Part shown: positions 33,830-45,459 of the stretch, piece by piece
Layout: each line of letters starts with the position of its first letter
How positions within the stretch are numbered: the first letter of the stretch is position 1
Source: Gonocerus acuteangulatus
Lineage: Eukaryota > Arthropoda > Insecta > Hemiptera > Coreidae
Length of the DNA: 64,000 nucleotides
Assembly (NCBI GenBank): GCA_946811695.1
Contig: OX328123.1
Location: 41,635,335 to 41,699,334 of the forward strand
Direction of reading: 5' to 3'
The notes under the pieces: generated by a model
What the model was told of the DNA's origin: nothing
What the model saw: only the letters and a program-made list of their open reading frames with translations
Databases searched by the model: none
Position numbers and translations under genes: made by a program

Positions 33830-34790
33830 GATAGATATATATACATTTTAACGGGGGTCATTTTCGGTGTCTACTAGTTAGGATCGATAAAGATTTGATG
33901 AAATTTTTCAAAAATTCCGTCATGAGTCCAACCTCAATAGCTACTTTCCTTCGGAGGAAAGTGCTAAAAGTGTGTTTTTTTCCCCCTAAATGACAGTCTT
34001 TCATGAGCGGATATTTTGAAAACTAAAGATATCTCGAAAAACTTTATGTTATTACGCTAGGACGGAGGGTTTCCGAGATATTAGTGAAAACCCGAAAAAT
34101 GGGACCTTCTAAACCCCCCCTCCCCCCCGGCTCAAAGGCAACGGGTGAGGAATTTTGATATGTTGCCCCCCTAACTAGCCGAAACAAAGTTATAAAGTCA
34201 AAAATTGTGTTCCAAACACTTCCACCTATAACTCTTAGTTTCCTGGGCTATTAGTCGCTAAATTTCTGATTTCACGATGAACACTATTTTATTTTCACGT
34301 TTGAAGGAAAATACATATAATAGGAAAGTAATATATATTATTGAAGGGAATACAATACTCTACAATCCTATGACCGTTATTTAATTTTTGGGTTCATCGT
34401 TGAAGAGATATCCCGTCAAAACGGAGAAAAAATATGCGGCAAAAGTGTTTTTCCCAAAAATGACTTTCAAGAGCGGATATTTCGAAAACTAAAGATATCT
34501 CAAATAATTTTATAGAATAGAACTTGTAGGAAATTTAATCAGCTTTCATTTGTTATAGGATAGTCGTGTCGCTAGGACGCAGGGTTTCCGAGATATAAGT
34601 GAAAACCCGAAAAATGGTACCTTCTAAACCCCCCCCCCCCCTCCCCCCGGCTTAAAGACTAGGGGCGAGGACTTTTGATATGTTCACCTCCTTTTCAGCC
34701 CAAACAAAGTTACGAAGTCAAAAATTGTGTTCCAAAAATTTCCATCTATAGCTGTTTTCAAGCATTCGTTGCCTGGACTGGTTATACCAT
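31690..34790. repeat. 3.1-kb palindromic complex of inverted repeat units
   Basis: A unit with GTTCCAAAAATTTCC on one strand, a G-run, GAAGGTCCCATTTTTCGGGT and GAGATATCTTTAGTTTTCGA occurs twice on the left in one orientation (about 31728-32235 and 32246-32720). It occurs twice on the right in the other (about 33970-34255 and 34265-34755). The centre is a head-to-head pair of E2 3' ends (33000-33969). The whole could fold into a giant hairpin. Arms differ by scattered substitutions. A 76-residue frame at 32524-32754 is just part of the repeat. Confidence 0.7.
33000..33969. mobile_element. E2 copy b: two 3' ends head-to-head around tandem ~147-bp units
   Basis: The 3' hairpin ACTTTCCT/AGGAAAGT occurs at both ends, at 33000 on the minus strand and at 33967 on the plus strand. 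Each is followed inward by GACCCCCGTTAAAA and a (TA)n block (33122-33165 and 33753-33826). Between them are four units of about 147 bp, each with a C8-C10 run (about 33184, 33330, 33478, 33625), then CTAATGAACCGATTTAGTT and CGAGTTTCGTCGAAATATA. The 5' end of E2 is absent, so this is an inverted dimer of 3' halves. Confidence 0.65.
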
Positions 34791-35775
34791 GTTTCATATG
34801 TACCTTGTGGTAGCTCCTACGTTGTTGAAGTGGCATCCAAAGTTACGGACTTGACTTTGGTTATATTTTTATTAGGCATATTTTAAATAAACTGTTCTTT
34901 TTTTTGTTTTTAATTTTTCTTAAAAATGAATTTTAAGTTTTACCGCTATATGCAGTTACTTCCGTTGAGATGCAATGTCTAGTCATTATTTCCAACAAAT
35001 TTCAATAGGCAACAATGACTCGCGTGGTTGAACTTTAAAAGAAGAAAAAAAAGGACTTGAATGAATATTTCACACGGAAGGACTCTATGGTTAGAATACA
35101 TCAAGCAAATGAGAACATTTAACTCAAATATTATTTTTTGTATGATGTTAGACCTGTAAGAAAGTGTAGAAATTAATTGTGATGCTGAAGATTCGCTGAA
35201 AACTTTACAAGCGAAGGTGATGTCGGTGGGTTCCCCAGCAACCTGTCTGTTTTACTGATAATACCTCAGCCTGATAAAGGGGCGCTAGTGCTTAGATGAG
35301 CCCATTATGTCTGATTCTTCTCTTTAGTACTGACGTTTATCACAATGGACCTGCTTATCGTGCAAACCATTTTCATAAGTTTTTTTTTTTTCACTCTGTG
35401 TAATGTTAGTTCTATGTTAGTTATACTAACAAAGTTTTTTATATGCTTAGGCGTGGATTATTTCTTTCTTTACTAAGAAGAAGGAAATCTGTTCGCCACA
35501 AGAAAGGAGGAAAAAGGAAGAGCCTGGAATGTGTGGAGGAAGATCCTAAGCTCAACAATATTGAAGTTAACAAAGACGTTTTTATAGCAACGGCCGATCT
35601 ACAATTCTATCAGGCCCTGGGGTAACCTCAAATTATTATAACGATTTTCATGCTCCTGGCAACACAACTACTTATAAAGAGCTGCTTTAGCAAATACTAA
35701 ATCCAACCCGATCATATGTTTGGGTTTGGAGCTAAAAGTCGTGTGCTTTTAGTCTCCGACTAAAAACCAAACATT
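34791..35775. other. Unassigned DNA, possible LINE 5' region
   Basis: A 60-residue basic frame (35443-35625, RRRKSVRHKKGGKRKSLECV) precedes the LINE ORF1 relic and may be its decayed N-terminal part, but I see no diagnostic motif. Confidence 0.3.
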
Positions 35776-36196
35776 ATGAATTTAGGTAAGCAAAATTATA
35801 ATTCAAAAGTGCAAAATATTAATATTAGAGACAGTGAAATCGTGAAGAATTGGTTTGAAGCCACAAATGAAGAAAATAAGTCAGCAGAAGAAGAATTCTA
35901 TGAATACCTAACCGTTACCATACTTGATGAAGTTAAACGTTTTACTTATGTAAACCCTTTCATAATCTTTAAGTGGAGTAAACAGTTTAGTTAAGATATA
36001 CTAATTAACAAAAATGGAACAAACGGAACTTTATTAATACGATGTCCGAATAAAAAAGTTAGTGAAATTCTTATGAAATCAAATAAATTCTACAATGAAT
36101 ATAACATTTCCATTACTCCACATGACAAATTAAACTACATTAAAAGTATTTTTCGTTGCCAAGATATTGAAACTATGTCTGACAGCATTATTCTGA

Positions 36197-37907
36197 GTTG
36201 GGCATCAATCAATTAATTTTTCAATCGTATGACCAAACAATTAACTTTTTAATCGTGATTGAATCAATCGCGATTAAATCAATTGCGATTGATTTAATCG
36301 CGATTAAATCAATTGCGATTGATTTAATCGCGATTTATTTTTTAGTCGCCAAATACAATTAATTTAATCGCGATTAATTCCTTTAATTGCCATTTGCGAT
36401 TAATTTCATCGCGATTAAACATTTTAATTGCAATTGATTTAATTGCAAATGTGCAATTGATTTAATCGCGATTGATTAATTGCAATTGATTTAATCGCGA
36501 TTGATTTAATTGCAATTAAATTCATTTTGATTTTTTGTAAAACAGTATTTTGATAAAAATTACCGCGGAAATTCAAGAAAAATACCACTCCAAAGTTCAC
36601 TTCCGTCCCACAATTGATCCTCCTCCGGTCCTATTTTAGTCGACCCCGGCTACTTCCGGTCAACTCTGGCCATTTCCAGTACATCCCAAACTACGTTTAA
36701 TCTACTCTGGTCCAAGTTAGTTGTTTACATAAGCTATACTATCCCCCATAACAGTGAACGTTAATGCTTAATAACTTCTTTCCTAGTTGAAAGCGAACTT
36801 TTTTTTTAACGGATTCGTATTTAGTGCATCAAAATACGTTATTGTACAAAATTTGAAAGAAATCGGTTATGAGGACACTTAACGGCAGTTTTACCTAACT
36901 TTAAGTATGCGAACTTTTTTTTTAACGGATTCGTATTTAGTGCATCAAAATACGTTATTGTACAAAATTTGAAAGAAATCGGTTATGAGGACACTTAACG
37001 GCAGTTTTACCTAACTTTAAGTATGCGAACTTTTTTTTAACGGATTCGTATTTAGTGCATCAAAATACGTTAATGTACAAAATTTGAAAGATATCGGTTA
37101 TGAGGACACTTAATTGCAGTTTTACCTAACTTTAAGTATGCGAACTTTTTTTTTAACGGATTCGTATTTAGTGCATCAAAATACGTTATTGTACAAAATT
37201 TGAAAGAAATCGGTTATGAGGACACTTAATTGCAGTTTTACCTAACTTTAAGTATGCGAACTTTTTTTTTAACGGATTCGTATTTAGTGCATCAAAATAC
37301 GTTATTGTACAAAATTTGAAAGAAATCGGTTGAGTACACTTAACTGCAGTTTTACCTAACTTTAAGTATGCGAACTTTTTTTTTAACGGATTCGTATTTA
37401 GTGCATCAAAATACGTTATTGTACAAAATTTGAAAGAAATCGGTTATGAGGACACTTAACTGCAGTTTTACCTAACTTTAAGTATGCGAACTTTTTTTTT
37501 AACGGATTCGTATTTAGTGCATCAAAATACGTTATTGTACAAAATTTGAAAGAAATCGGTTAGGAGGACGCTAAACTGCAGTTTTACCTAACTTTAAGTA
37601 TGGCTAAACAGCAGCCGCACTTGACATTTTAATTGCAGAATAAATTGTTAATTGCGAACTGCGCAATTACAATTGATTAATCGTTAATTGCGAAATCCGC
37701 GATTAACAATTGATTAATCGTAATTGCGGATTCACACAGTAACGATTGATTATTGTAATCGCGAAATCCACTATTACGATTAATATTTAATTGTTAATCG
37801 CGAACTCCGCGATAAACAATTGATTAATCGTAATTGCGAGTTGATGCGATTGAATTTTTAATTGTCAATCGTCAATCGCCTCTGCGATTAACGTTTGCCC
37901 AACTCTG
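36197..37907. mobile_element. hAT transposon inserted in the LINE ORF1
   Basis: The left end starts GTTGGGCATCAATC and the right end is CGTTTGCCCAACTCTG, matching the TIR of the hAT at 24962 except that the first bases are missing on the left. TTCTGACT follows the right end (37908-37915), while the left flank keeps only TTCTGA (36191-36196). A 6-nt deletion at the left junction explains both. Subterminal regions are arrays of TTAATCGCGATTAAATCAAT-type words (36200-36530 and 37620-37880). The centre is a 116-bp tandem array. It has no coding capacity. Confidence 0.8.
36793..37602. repeat. Tandem array, 7 x ~116 bp
   Basis: Units begin GCGAACTTTTTTTTTAACGG at 36793, 36909, 37025, 37140, 37256, 37370 and 37486. 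They contain GCATCAAAATACGTTATTG and AAAGAAATCGGTTATGAGG. Units differ by only a few bases (GGCAG, TGCAG and similar), so expansion is recent. It lies inside the hAT. Confidence 0.95.
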
Positions 37908-38759
37908 TTCTGACTGAACTTAAAGAAGAATACAGTAATATTGTTAATTAACAAAGAATAACCCCGAAAAAAGGAAGAGTATTGTTTGTAGTAACATTCA
38001 ATGGCGGCTCGTTGCCTAGCAAAATAAGGTTAGGTCACCTGATAACAAGACTAGACCCCTTCATACCATTGCTATGAGATGTTATCAATGTTTTAGGCTC
38101 AACCACCTTGCTAAAATATGTGCTTCTCTACAAATGTGCCCAAATTGCTCAGAAACACGAAGGCCCTTGTTGTCAAATAAAATGTGTCAATTGCAACCAA
38201 AATCATCATTCATTAGATAAATACTGGCCTTTATATAAATTAGAACACAATATATTATCAAAAATGACTCTTGAGAGAAGAAAAAAGACGTATTTTAGCA
38301 AGAAATACGTATGCCAAAAGAGTCACTCAAAACCAAAAGCCAGAGGACAATCTGAGTGGATTGACTAACATAGTGAGAGGACTAGAGAAGCAGGTTAACT
38401 CCATTGCACTGTCTGGAATAGTCACTCAAAACACTGAACATATTCTCTCCAAGGCCTTTGAAGGAGTCATTCGTAAAATAGAAACGCTTTTCGTCCAAAT
38501 GGAAGTCGGAATTCTGAAGAAGTCAAAATCTATTGAAGGACATTTAGACAAGGATCAATCGAAGAAAGAAGAAACACAAATTATAATCAATAGGAAAAAT
38601 GAAGAAAAGACCACGGAAATTGCTGGAAGAACAGGATTGGACATGGAACTGGGACCCAACGTCATCCCTGAATCATCAGAGGACTCTAGGATACTTACAG
38701 ATGAAACTCAACTGCCGCCAAATAAAAAAAAGGTATCCACTACCAAGAGGCAGATATAA

Positions 38760-39711
38760 AAAAAACTAATTCTAGATTCAAACAGAAATACCTACGTTAT
38801 TATTTCAATGTTGTCAATTTTATAGTCTCCCATTTTTTAATTCACATTCTTTAACTTCACTTTGGACCTTTTTAGTTTTTATATTTTTACTTTCTTCTCT
38901 ATTCTTTGAAATTTATTTTAGCTCTTAATTCCTTCTAATTTTTATTTCTCATTACTTCCAATAAATGAACTTTTTGAATACTCTTGAAAACTAGCAACAA
39001 AATCCTGTTTATTTTTTTTTTAAGTTATTTGTTTTTTTTTAATTTTTTTACTACATGCACACCGATGCACATGTGTATGCATACTACATTTATACGTATA
39101 TTTATACATACTTCTTCATTTCTTCAATCTACACTAAGCAGATCTTTTATGTTGTGTTTACTCCTAAATTTAAAAACACTTTTATTCTCCATGCATCAGA
39201 TATATTATTCGGGAATTCAGGAATCCTTTATTAAGAATTTATTATTACTAACTTATGAATATATTAAGAGCATATTATTTATTCGTTATTTTACATATTA
39301 AAAGTGAATATTCGATATTTGTAAATAAAATCTTACAATAAAAAAGGTGATGTATTAAACCGACATTTGCCCTAAAAATAAAACCTATATACATTAACAA
39401 GTCTATCTCTTAAAACTATGTTCCACAATATTTTTCGTAAAACGTACAGTGCATTGTCATTAAATTTTATTTCAATCAATTAATAAAAGCTTCTTCTATA
39501 ATTCACCTTATAATAGAAAATCATTACGTATTCAGGACAATTTTATTCTGATACTTGTCTGAAAATTATCATAGAGTTTAGTTCCATGCCTCTTTAGTGT
39601 ATACCATTAATCTTCGGTATTTAAAATATTGTATTTATATATTAGTTTTTTTGTGATGAATTGCCATTGTTGCGTCCTCACAAATGTATAAATAAATAAA
39701 TAAATCCAACC
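38760..39711. other. Probable LINE 3' region, AT-rich, ending in (AAAT)n
   Basis: No ORF2 is recognisable. A frame at 38984-39301 is Phe/Leu-rich by composition. The segment ends TATAAATAAATAAATAAATC at about 39687-39706, a tail type seen in several LINE clades, which may mark the 3' end of the retroelement. Confidence 0.4.
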
Positions 39712-39955
39712 CATGGGCTTATATAGAAAATAATTTTGGGAGGGGCTGGGACCATTTCCGGGGTATGAAATACTAACAATTTACAACTTTTAATAGTTTT
39801 AGGCTACTAAAACGCTATTACAATATAAATAAAATATTTTTTATGAATTAAGTGATCTTATTACATTTATTTTTAAGGGTGTTATGACACATTTTTACCA
39901 AGAAATCAAAATTTCGGGAGGGGGGCTGGAGCCCCCCTCTTTATATACGCCCATG
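39712..39955. mobile_element. hAT-type MITE with 8-bp target duplication
   Basis: Begins CATGGGCTTATATAG and ends with the inverse of CATGGGCGTATATA. Inner halves carry GGGAGGGGCTGG and GGAGGGGGGCTGGAGCC. It is flanked by a perfect 8-bp repeat ATCCAACC (39704-39711 and 39956-39963). The 244 bp are non-coding. The insertion falls just behind the AAAT tail described above. Confidence 0.8.
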
Positions 39956-39963
39956 ATCCAACC

Positions 39964-40100
39964 CGTCAATTGAACTTCAGATATAGAGAAGAGATCTAGA
40001 AATAGTATGGAATCAGCCATTTCACAAATTGTGTCAAAAAAATTTCCTGTTCAAAATATTTTTGATCTAGTCATACATATGTTTATTGACAATGACGTTG

Positions 40101-40156
<56 letters not shown>

Positions 40157-41247
40157 ACTGAATATCATACTACAACGGTTATCTACAGCTGTTATTTTAG
40201 TAGAGCCGAAAGCATTCTCAAAGGCGAAATCGAAGCTACCAGAATAGCCTCGCTCGAAGAAAGGAGGTTACACTTAAAATATAACTGTTATCTAGATAAA
40301 AAATGCGAAGAGTATTCGCTTGATCAGTCCCATGGAAGATGCTCAAACCTAAATTCCCGAGAATCTCTGTGTAAGCTGTTGAGGCAAGCACTCTGCCGCA
40401 CAGTTTACAAACATTTAAAAAATGCCCAGCGAATAAGGAATTCGGCTTATAAAAATAAAACCTTTCTCTCCAGCTGGATCTCTACCATCCTCCGAAACGA
40501 CATCCCGCCAACTATAATTTAACCCACCAAAAAGTGTTTTATGAACATTTGTATTATTCAGCTTATGAATGAGTACCTTATAAATCTAGGCAGAAGTTCA
40601 ATTAATTTAATAAAAAGAATTTACATATATGGACAATGGTTAAACAAGGTCATGACCTATAGAACAGAAGGGTCGCCTTCACGTCTACTTAGTAAACTCG
40701 GCTTATTTCCCTTGAAGAGGCATCAAAATAGACGTGAAACCGATAGAGCCATTTTAATAAAAGGACTAGTTTGTAAGATGTTTTTATCTTATTAATTGGC
40801 CTCCTGCAAATCTTATAATAATATTAATTGGTGCCCAGAAAGGAGAACAAAGGCAGAAGTGGTTGATTAGTATTGAGTAAGTGTGAATGTATTCGTGGTA
40901 CTGATCGGACATTGAGAGGTTTGCTGAAGATCCCAACTCCGGGGTCTATTCGATATTCAAATAGTTTCGATTAGGATGCTAATGCTGGTTTGGCTTACTA
41001 GACCACCTATTAAATTCGCCTCCATCCTCCATCCAAACACCCTTCTACCAATAACCACAACCAGCCAATAACACTAATGAATGTTAAATGTGTTCCTTAT
41101 TTAACAAAATTGAATTGCCCTCCAATTTGGTAAGCAATTAATGATTCTCCTGATGCTTATGCATCCGAAATCATTTCTAATATTTTACGTGTCCACCCAC
41201 GAGAATATTTTTTGTTATTATAAATGAATACATGAATCACCATACTA
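39964..41247 (+). other. Unassigned DNA with a 52-nt poly-A and a possible PLE end
   Basis: A run of A spans 40103-40154. The open frame 40007-40522 runs through it as poly-Lys. The ~110 residues after it (SRAESILKGEIEATRIASLE, then LCRTVYKHLKNAQRIRNSAY) match nothing I know. At 40699-40745, CCCTTGAAGAGGCATCAAAA, then GACGTGAAACCGATAGAG, parallels the PLE terminal motif at 53348-53390 and may be a decayed PLE end. Confidence 0.4.
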
Positions 41248-41705
41248 TCTATATATATAAAAGACACGCGTCTGTCTGTTTATTTGTTTGTTCGTTCCTT
41301 ATACAAATCTACACCGTTTGACCGATAATGACCAAACTTGGCACACAGGTAGGTCTTGATACGAGAAATCTCCTAGGCTAGGTCAAAATAGTCAAATTTC
41401 AAAATTTGGTCAAAAGTTTTGTTCAAGAAAAATTGGCTACACTGAACCATTGTGACGGCCATTTTGAGTCGACTACTACTGGCCTCTGTCGGCTGTTAGA
41501 TGAAGTGCTGTTGTGCTGGCCTCTGTCGGCTGTTAGATAAAGTGCTGTTGAGCTGGCCTCTGCCAGTATCATTATGAACTAAAACAAATTCACATCGTTT
41601 GACCGATTTTCGTAACTGGGTATAGACAACAATCAAGTAGATCTTGATACGGGGATAGTCATAGACAGAAAGTAGGTGTAGCATGGCACACTGGGTAACA
41701 GCTAG
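41248..41705 (+). mobile_element. Complete short non-autonomous Helitron (458 bp)
   Basis: Starts TCTATATATATAAAAGACAC with a preceding A. Ends GTGTAGCATGGCACACTGGG, TAACAG, CTAG with a following T. The 3' hairpin (GGTGT/ACACT) lies 9 nt before CTAG. The interior has CACCGTTTGACCGATAATG-type repeats and two copies of TGGCCTCTGTCGGCTGTTAG. It has no coding capacity and would depend on a Rep-helicase in trans. Its termini match those at 3052 and 8027. Confidence 0.88.
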
Positions 41706-42413
41706 TATATTATAAACTCCTACTAGCACGAACAGAGCCATCTTAGCACCTTCCCATACTTATTCCTAGTGAGATTGGAAAAATATTTATTTTAATATTT
41801 TGTCAAAAATTTCGAAGAAAAAGGATATATTAGGCACCAGAAAGCAGAGGAAACTTAGACAAATTTATACAGAAACTAAAAATACTCAATCCGCCTTCAC
41901 GTTCATTCTCAAGGAGGATTCTGTAAGGAAATACAATAAATCATCCAAACCAAGGTGTTTTACCCGAATATAACAATAACAAAGCGAGGAAAACAAATAA
42001 GAGCAGCTCATACAACGGAAACCAATATTTTTTTCAAATGAGATCGCCATATCAAAAATTCCTTCACAACCGTTTTAATTGTAAATTAAGTAACTTTCAA
42101 ATCGTTTATGTTCACTTACCTCCATTCTTGCATATTAATAAACATATTATTTTTCGAATACTTCCTTAATTAAAAATGGATCCAAAATTTAAATATCGTT
42201 GTTTGGATGAATTTTAAGCATAATATTTCAACGGAATCGAACAATTATAAGTACCCAAAACGAAAATTAGTTAGAAAACTAGAAAACTTTTCTCGAAAAC
42301 GGTTACAGATATCGCATTGAAAAATGGTTGCCTTGGTTTAGATTTCTCATGAGGGGGAGGGACGGAGAAAACGCGCATAAAAATAATATAACAATTTTTT
42401 TTATCTCTTAAAT
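41706..42413. other. Unassigned DNA with an old repeat
   Basis: Positions 42200-42320 (AATTATAAGTACCCAAAACG and TTTTCTCGAAAACGGTTA) relate in reverse complement to 19680-19800. No gene was found. Confidence 0.4.
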
Positions 42414-44671
42414 CTAGGCGCACGGTAGTGCGCCAGGCCAAGTTCCGGCCTAAGCATACTGTGTGTATATTACAGGCGGTCTTAGAGCCGATTTTTACCC
42501 TCTCATAACTTTCAACCAGGTAAAGATAAAGTTATGAAATTTTACACAGGTATTATACTACTAGATGTGAGTAAAACTGGAAATTTTCATAATTCTACAT
42601 GGAATAGTTTCTGAGATATAAGCGATCGAAAATCGGGATTTATAGGACTCACAGGAAAAATCGCGAAAAGTTGTGTTTGACTCCGCTTCCGGGGCGGGGG
42701 TGTTCCAGTTTTGTACTTCCTTCGGAAATCCATCATTCCGTCCGAAACCCATGATGTGGGGCATCAAATGAATTGTCTCGGTATGAAGAACCTATACTTG
42801 ATGTTTTAAGAAACAATTAGACGCATATAGGCTCGGTAAAAATCGTATACCAGCTGTCTGTCTGTATGTTTGTTCCTCTTACAAATCGGTACCGTTTGAC
42901 CGATTTTGACCAAACTTGGGACACAGATGGGTCTTGATACGGGGAGAATCATAGGCTAGGTTAAATTGTCTATTAGATGTCTGTCTGTTTGTTCCTTATA
43001 CAAATACACACCGTTTGACCGATTTTGACAAAATTTGACACACATGTCGGTCTTTATCCGGGTAGTGTCATAGGCTAGTCAAAATCGTCTATCAGCTGCC
43101 TGTCTTCATGTTTCTTCCTTACACAAATTCACACCATTTGACCGATTTTGACCAAACTTGGCACACAGGTAGGCCTTGGTCCGGGTAATGCACTAGGCTA
43201 GGTAAAAAAGATCTTTCAGCTGTCTGTCTGTATGTTTGTTCCTTATACAAATTCACACCGTTTGGCCTATTTTGACCAAACTTGGCACGCAGGTAGGTCT
43301 TGATACGGGAGTGTCATATTACCTATGACGTTTTGTACTTTTTGTTCCATCGAAATGCCATCATTTCTTCTGAAACCCATCATGTGGGGTATCAAATAAT
43401 CAAATCATCTTGGTAAGTAGAATCTATATTTGATGTTTTAAAAAACATTTCGACGCATCTTAACAAAAACAGTTGTGACTTCTTTCTTAAATGTAGTAAG
43501 TAAAGTCATAGGGGTTCACTGTATAATATACTTCAAAGCAGATACTAAGTTTTTCAAAGTCGAGCCATCTAAATTACAAAGTTTAGGATCACAAACCCAA
43601 AATGTATCGTCTTTGTTCTTATCTTTTTCTTGAAAGCCTTCTACACTTTCCCTATTGTGATCTTTATCCTCGGGATAAGGTTCCTGTGTTTTACAGTGTA
43701 ATAGTTTAGTTAAGGAGAGCAATCAATTTGTCCTCTAGAGTAATGTCATCTGGAAGAGCTTCTAACTTTTCTAGTCTAGTGATTAGATGTATGTAGGTTG
43801 ATTATTGGTATCAAATATCAAGCAGTAAGGAGAACCTTATGCAGAATCCAAAGACGCTGGTTTTATATGAAGTACAAAAGCCAGTAGGTATGCGGCAACT
43901 AAATTCTATTTAATACTTAGAAAAAAGTAATGAGATCCCCAAAAAAACATAAATGTGAAATAGAGGCCAAGTTCCTGCCCCCACAAAGAAACACTCCCTT
44001 CCTCAAAAATATCCCTTCCTAAAACCCCCCAAAAACGCCTTACTATTCTACACTCCAAAAAAGTAGTATGAGTTGGTGTATTAATTCTATCTAAAATATT
44101 TGCCAATACAAGAGATGATACAAGAAAGAAATGTCCAAGTTCATTACTTGGAAGACCTCATAGTTACTTACTAAGAACAGTAAAGACACTTCAACTGACC
44201 TTTAAAAACAACAATAAAAATACTTATATCCAGTTACTAAAATACCACTTTCCTCAACCAGGTATATTCTTAAACTTGGCAATGTTTTTTTTGTGCTGAA
44301 ATTATCTTTAGAGAAAAACTAAACATTGCCAAGTTTAAGAATATACCTGGTTGAAGAAAGTGATATTTTAGTAACTGGATATAAGTATTTTTATTGTTGT
44401 TTTTAAAGGTCAGTTGAAGTGTCATTACTGTTCTTAGTAAGTAACTATGAGGTCTTCCAAGTAATGAACTTGGACATTTCTTTCTTGTATCATCTCTTGT
44501 ATTGGCAAATATTTTAGATAGAATTAATACACCAACTCATACTACTTTTTTGGAGTGTAGAATAGTAAGGCGTTTTTGGGGGTTTTTAGGAAGGGATATT
44601 TTTGAGGAAGGGAGTGTTTCTTTGTGGGGGCAGGAACTTGGCCTCTATTTCACATTTATGTTTTTTTGGGG
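42414..44671 (-). mobile_element. D1 element, copy 1 (Helitron-like, with giant 5' inverted repeat)
   Basis: On the minus strand the element starts TCCCCAAAAAAACATAAATG after A. It ends GGAACTTGGCCTGGCGCACT, ACCGTGCGCCTAG, where GGCGCAC/GTGCGCC forms a 3' hairpin directly before CTAG. The flank after CTAG is AT in all copies, so either the last base is CTAGA|T or there is a 2-bp AT duplication. GGCCAAGTTCC near the 5' end is inverted as GGAACTTGGCC near the 3' end. The interior has four CACACCGTTTGACCGATTTT-type units of about 115 bp and a short ORF. Arms are 43936-44287 and 44321-44672. A ~95-bp deletion affects the region near 42650. Confidence 0.75.
43516..43722 (-). pseudogene. D1 captured-ORF remnant, copy 1
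   Basis: Reads LTKLLHCKTQEPYPEDKDHN, then DDTFWVCDPKLCNLDGSTLK, ending SALKYIIQ. A one-base insertion upstream (AAGGAGAGC against AAGAGAGC in the other copies) cuts it off from the longer frame of copy 4. I recognise no family. See the copy-4 entry at 59891. Confidence 0.4.
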
Positions 44672-44672
44672 A
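43936..44672. repeat. Giant inverted repeat of D1 copy 1, loop orientation A
   Basis: Arms of about 350 bp (ATCCCCAAAAAAACATAAAT to CTTGGCAATGTTT, and its inverse). The plus strand of the loop reads GTGCTGAAATTATCTTTAGA, then GAAAAACT. Arms are nearly identical. Confidence 0.9.
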
Positions 44673-44751
44673 TAACATTTACCAGCGATAGCTGGGACAA
44701 TTTATTGGGCCTTTTCAGAAAGAAAAAAATATATAGAAGAGGACGATTTAG

Positions 44752-44820
<69 letters not shown>

Positions 44821-45459
44821 TAAATATATAGTTGGCTGTAGTAAAATAATGACGAATATATACATTTCTTAGGAATTTTTATTTCATACATTTTGACAAT
44901 ATTATTATAAAAACATTTTTATCTTTAATTTTGGTGCACAGAATGCTTTAGTCAATAATTATATTGTATTTTCTGTCAACTAGGTATTTACCACATTTGT
45001 CTAATCCTATTGTATCTACTTAGGTTTGAGGTCTCCTCCTTAGGATTAATTCACTACATTCCAAACTTTAAACAGCCAATATGTCAAATATCTTTGAAAT
45101 TAGCTTAATACGAGAGGAAAAATAACTCCATTCTGAATGATAGATGGGTCTCGAAACTGGTTGGAGTTTAGTTGGATAAGGCTATATAAATCTATTAGCT
45201 CGATAAGGCTTGGAGAGTTCAGCCGATTAACCCCAGCATTCTAGGTTCTGCGGCGGAATGGCTTCCCTTCCAATGTTCACAACGGCCGATCATTAGTCAT
45301 TATGCCTAGCTATTTCGCATCCATTGATGAATATAAGTAATGAATTTAAGTGTTCTGCTATTTAAGTTATGTGCTATGAGAACTTTGGGTGTCTTCTTGA
45401 GATCTAAAATTAAAGTATATTTACTTCAACTATCGAATAGTAGGAGATTCCCCAGTGAT
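44672..45459. other. Spacer with (TA)n
   Basis: (TA)n at about 44754-44816. The rest is unassigned and no gene was found. Confidence 0.5.

Larger units (their letters stand above)
35776..38759 (+). pseudogene. LINE ORF1 (gag-like, CCHC zinc knuckles) interrupted by a hAT
   Basis: Before the hAT, frames give TYVNPFIIFKWSKQFS and then GTLLIRCPNKKVSEILMKSN. This resembles insect Jockey/CR1-type ORF1, where N-P-F-x-I-x-K precedes a L-L-I-x-C-x-x-x-x-x-A-x-x-L block. After the hAT the text resumes with LTELKEEYSNIVN, GRVLFVVTFNGGSLPSKIR, then RCYQCFRLNHLAKICASLQM (a C-x2-C-x4-H-x4-C knuckle), a second CVNCNQNHHSL knuckle in another frame, and a 162-residue charged C-terminal frame (38271-38759). 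Several frameshifts and stops break it. The ORF1 product of such elements binds RNA in the RNP. ORF2 was not found downstream. Confidence 0.8.

Noticed and set aside
36200..37900. CRISPR-like array of regularly spaced repeats
   Set aside because: The 116-bp units are contiguous tandem repeats without unique spacers, in a eukaryotic hAT element.
40007..40522. 171-residue frame with a poly-Lys run
   Set aside because: The frame is held open by a 52-nt poly-A, and the remainder matches no family I know.
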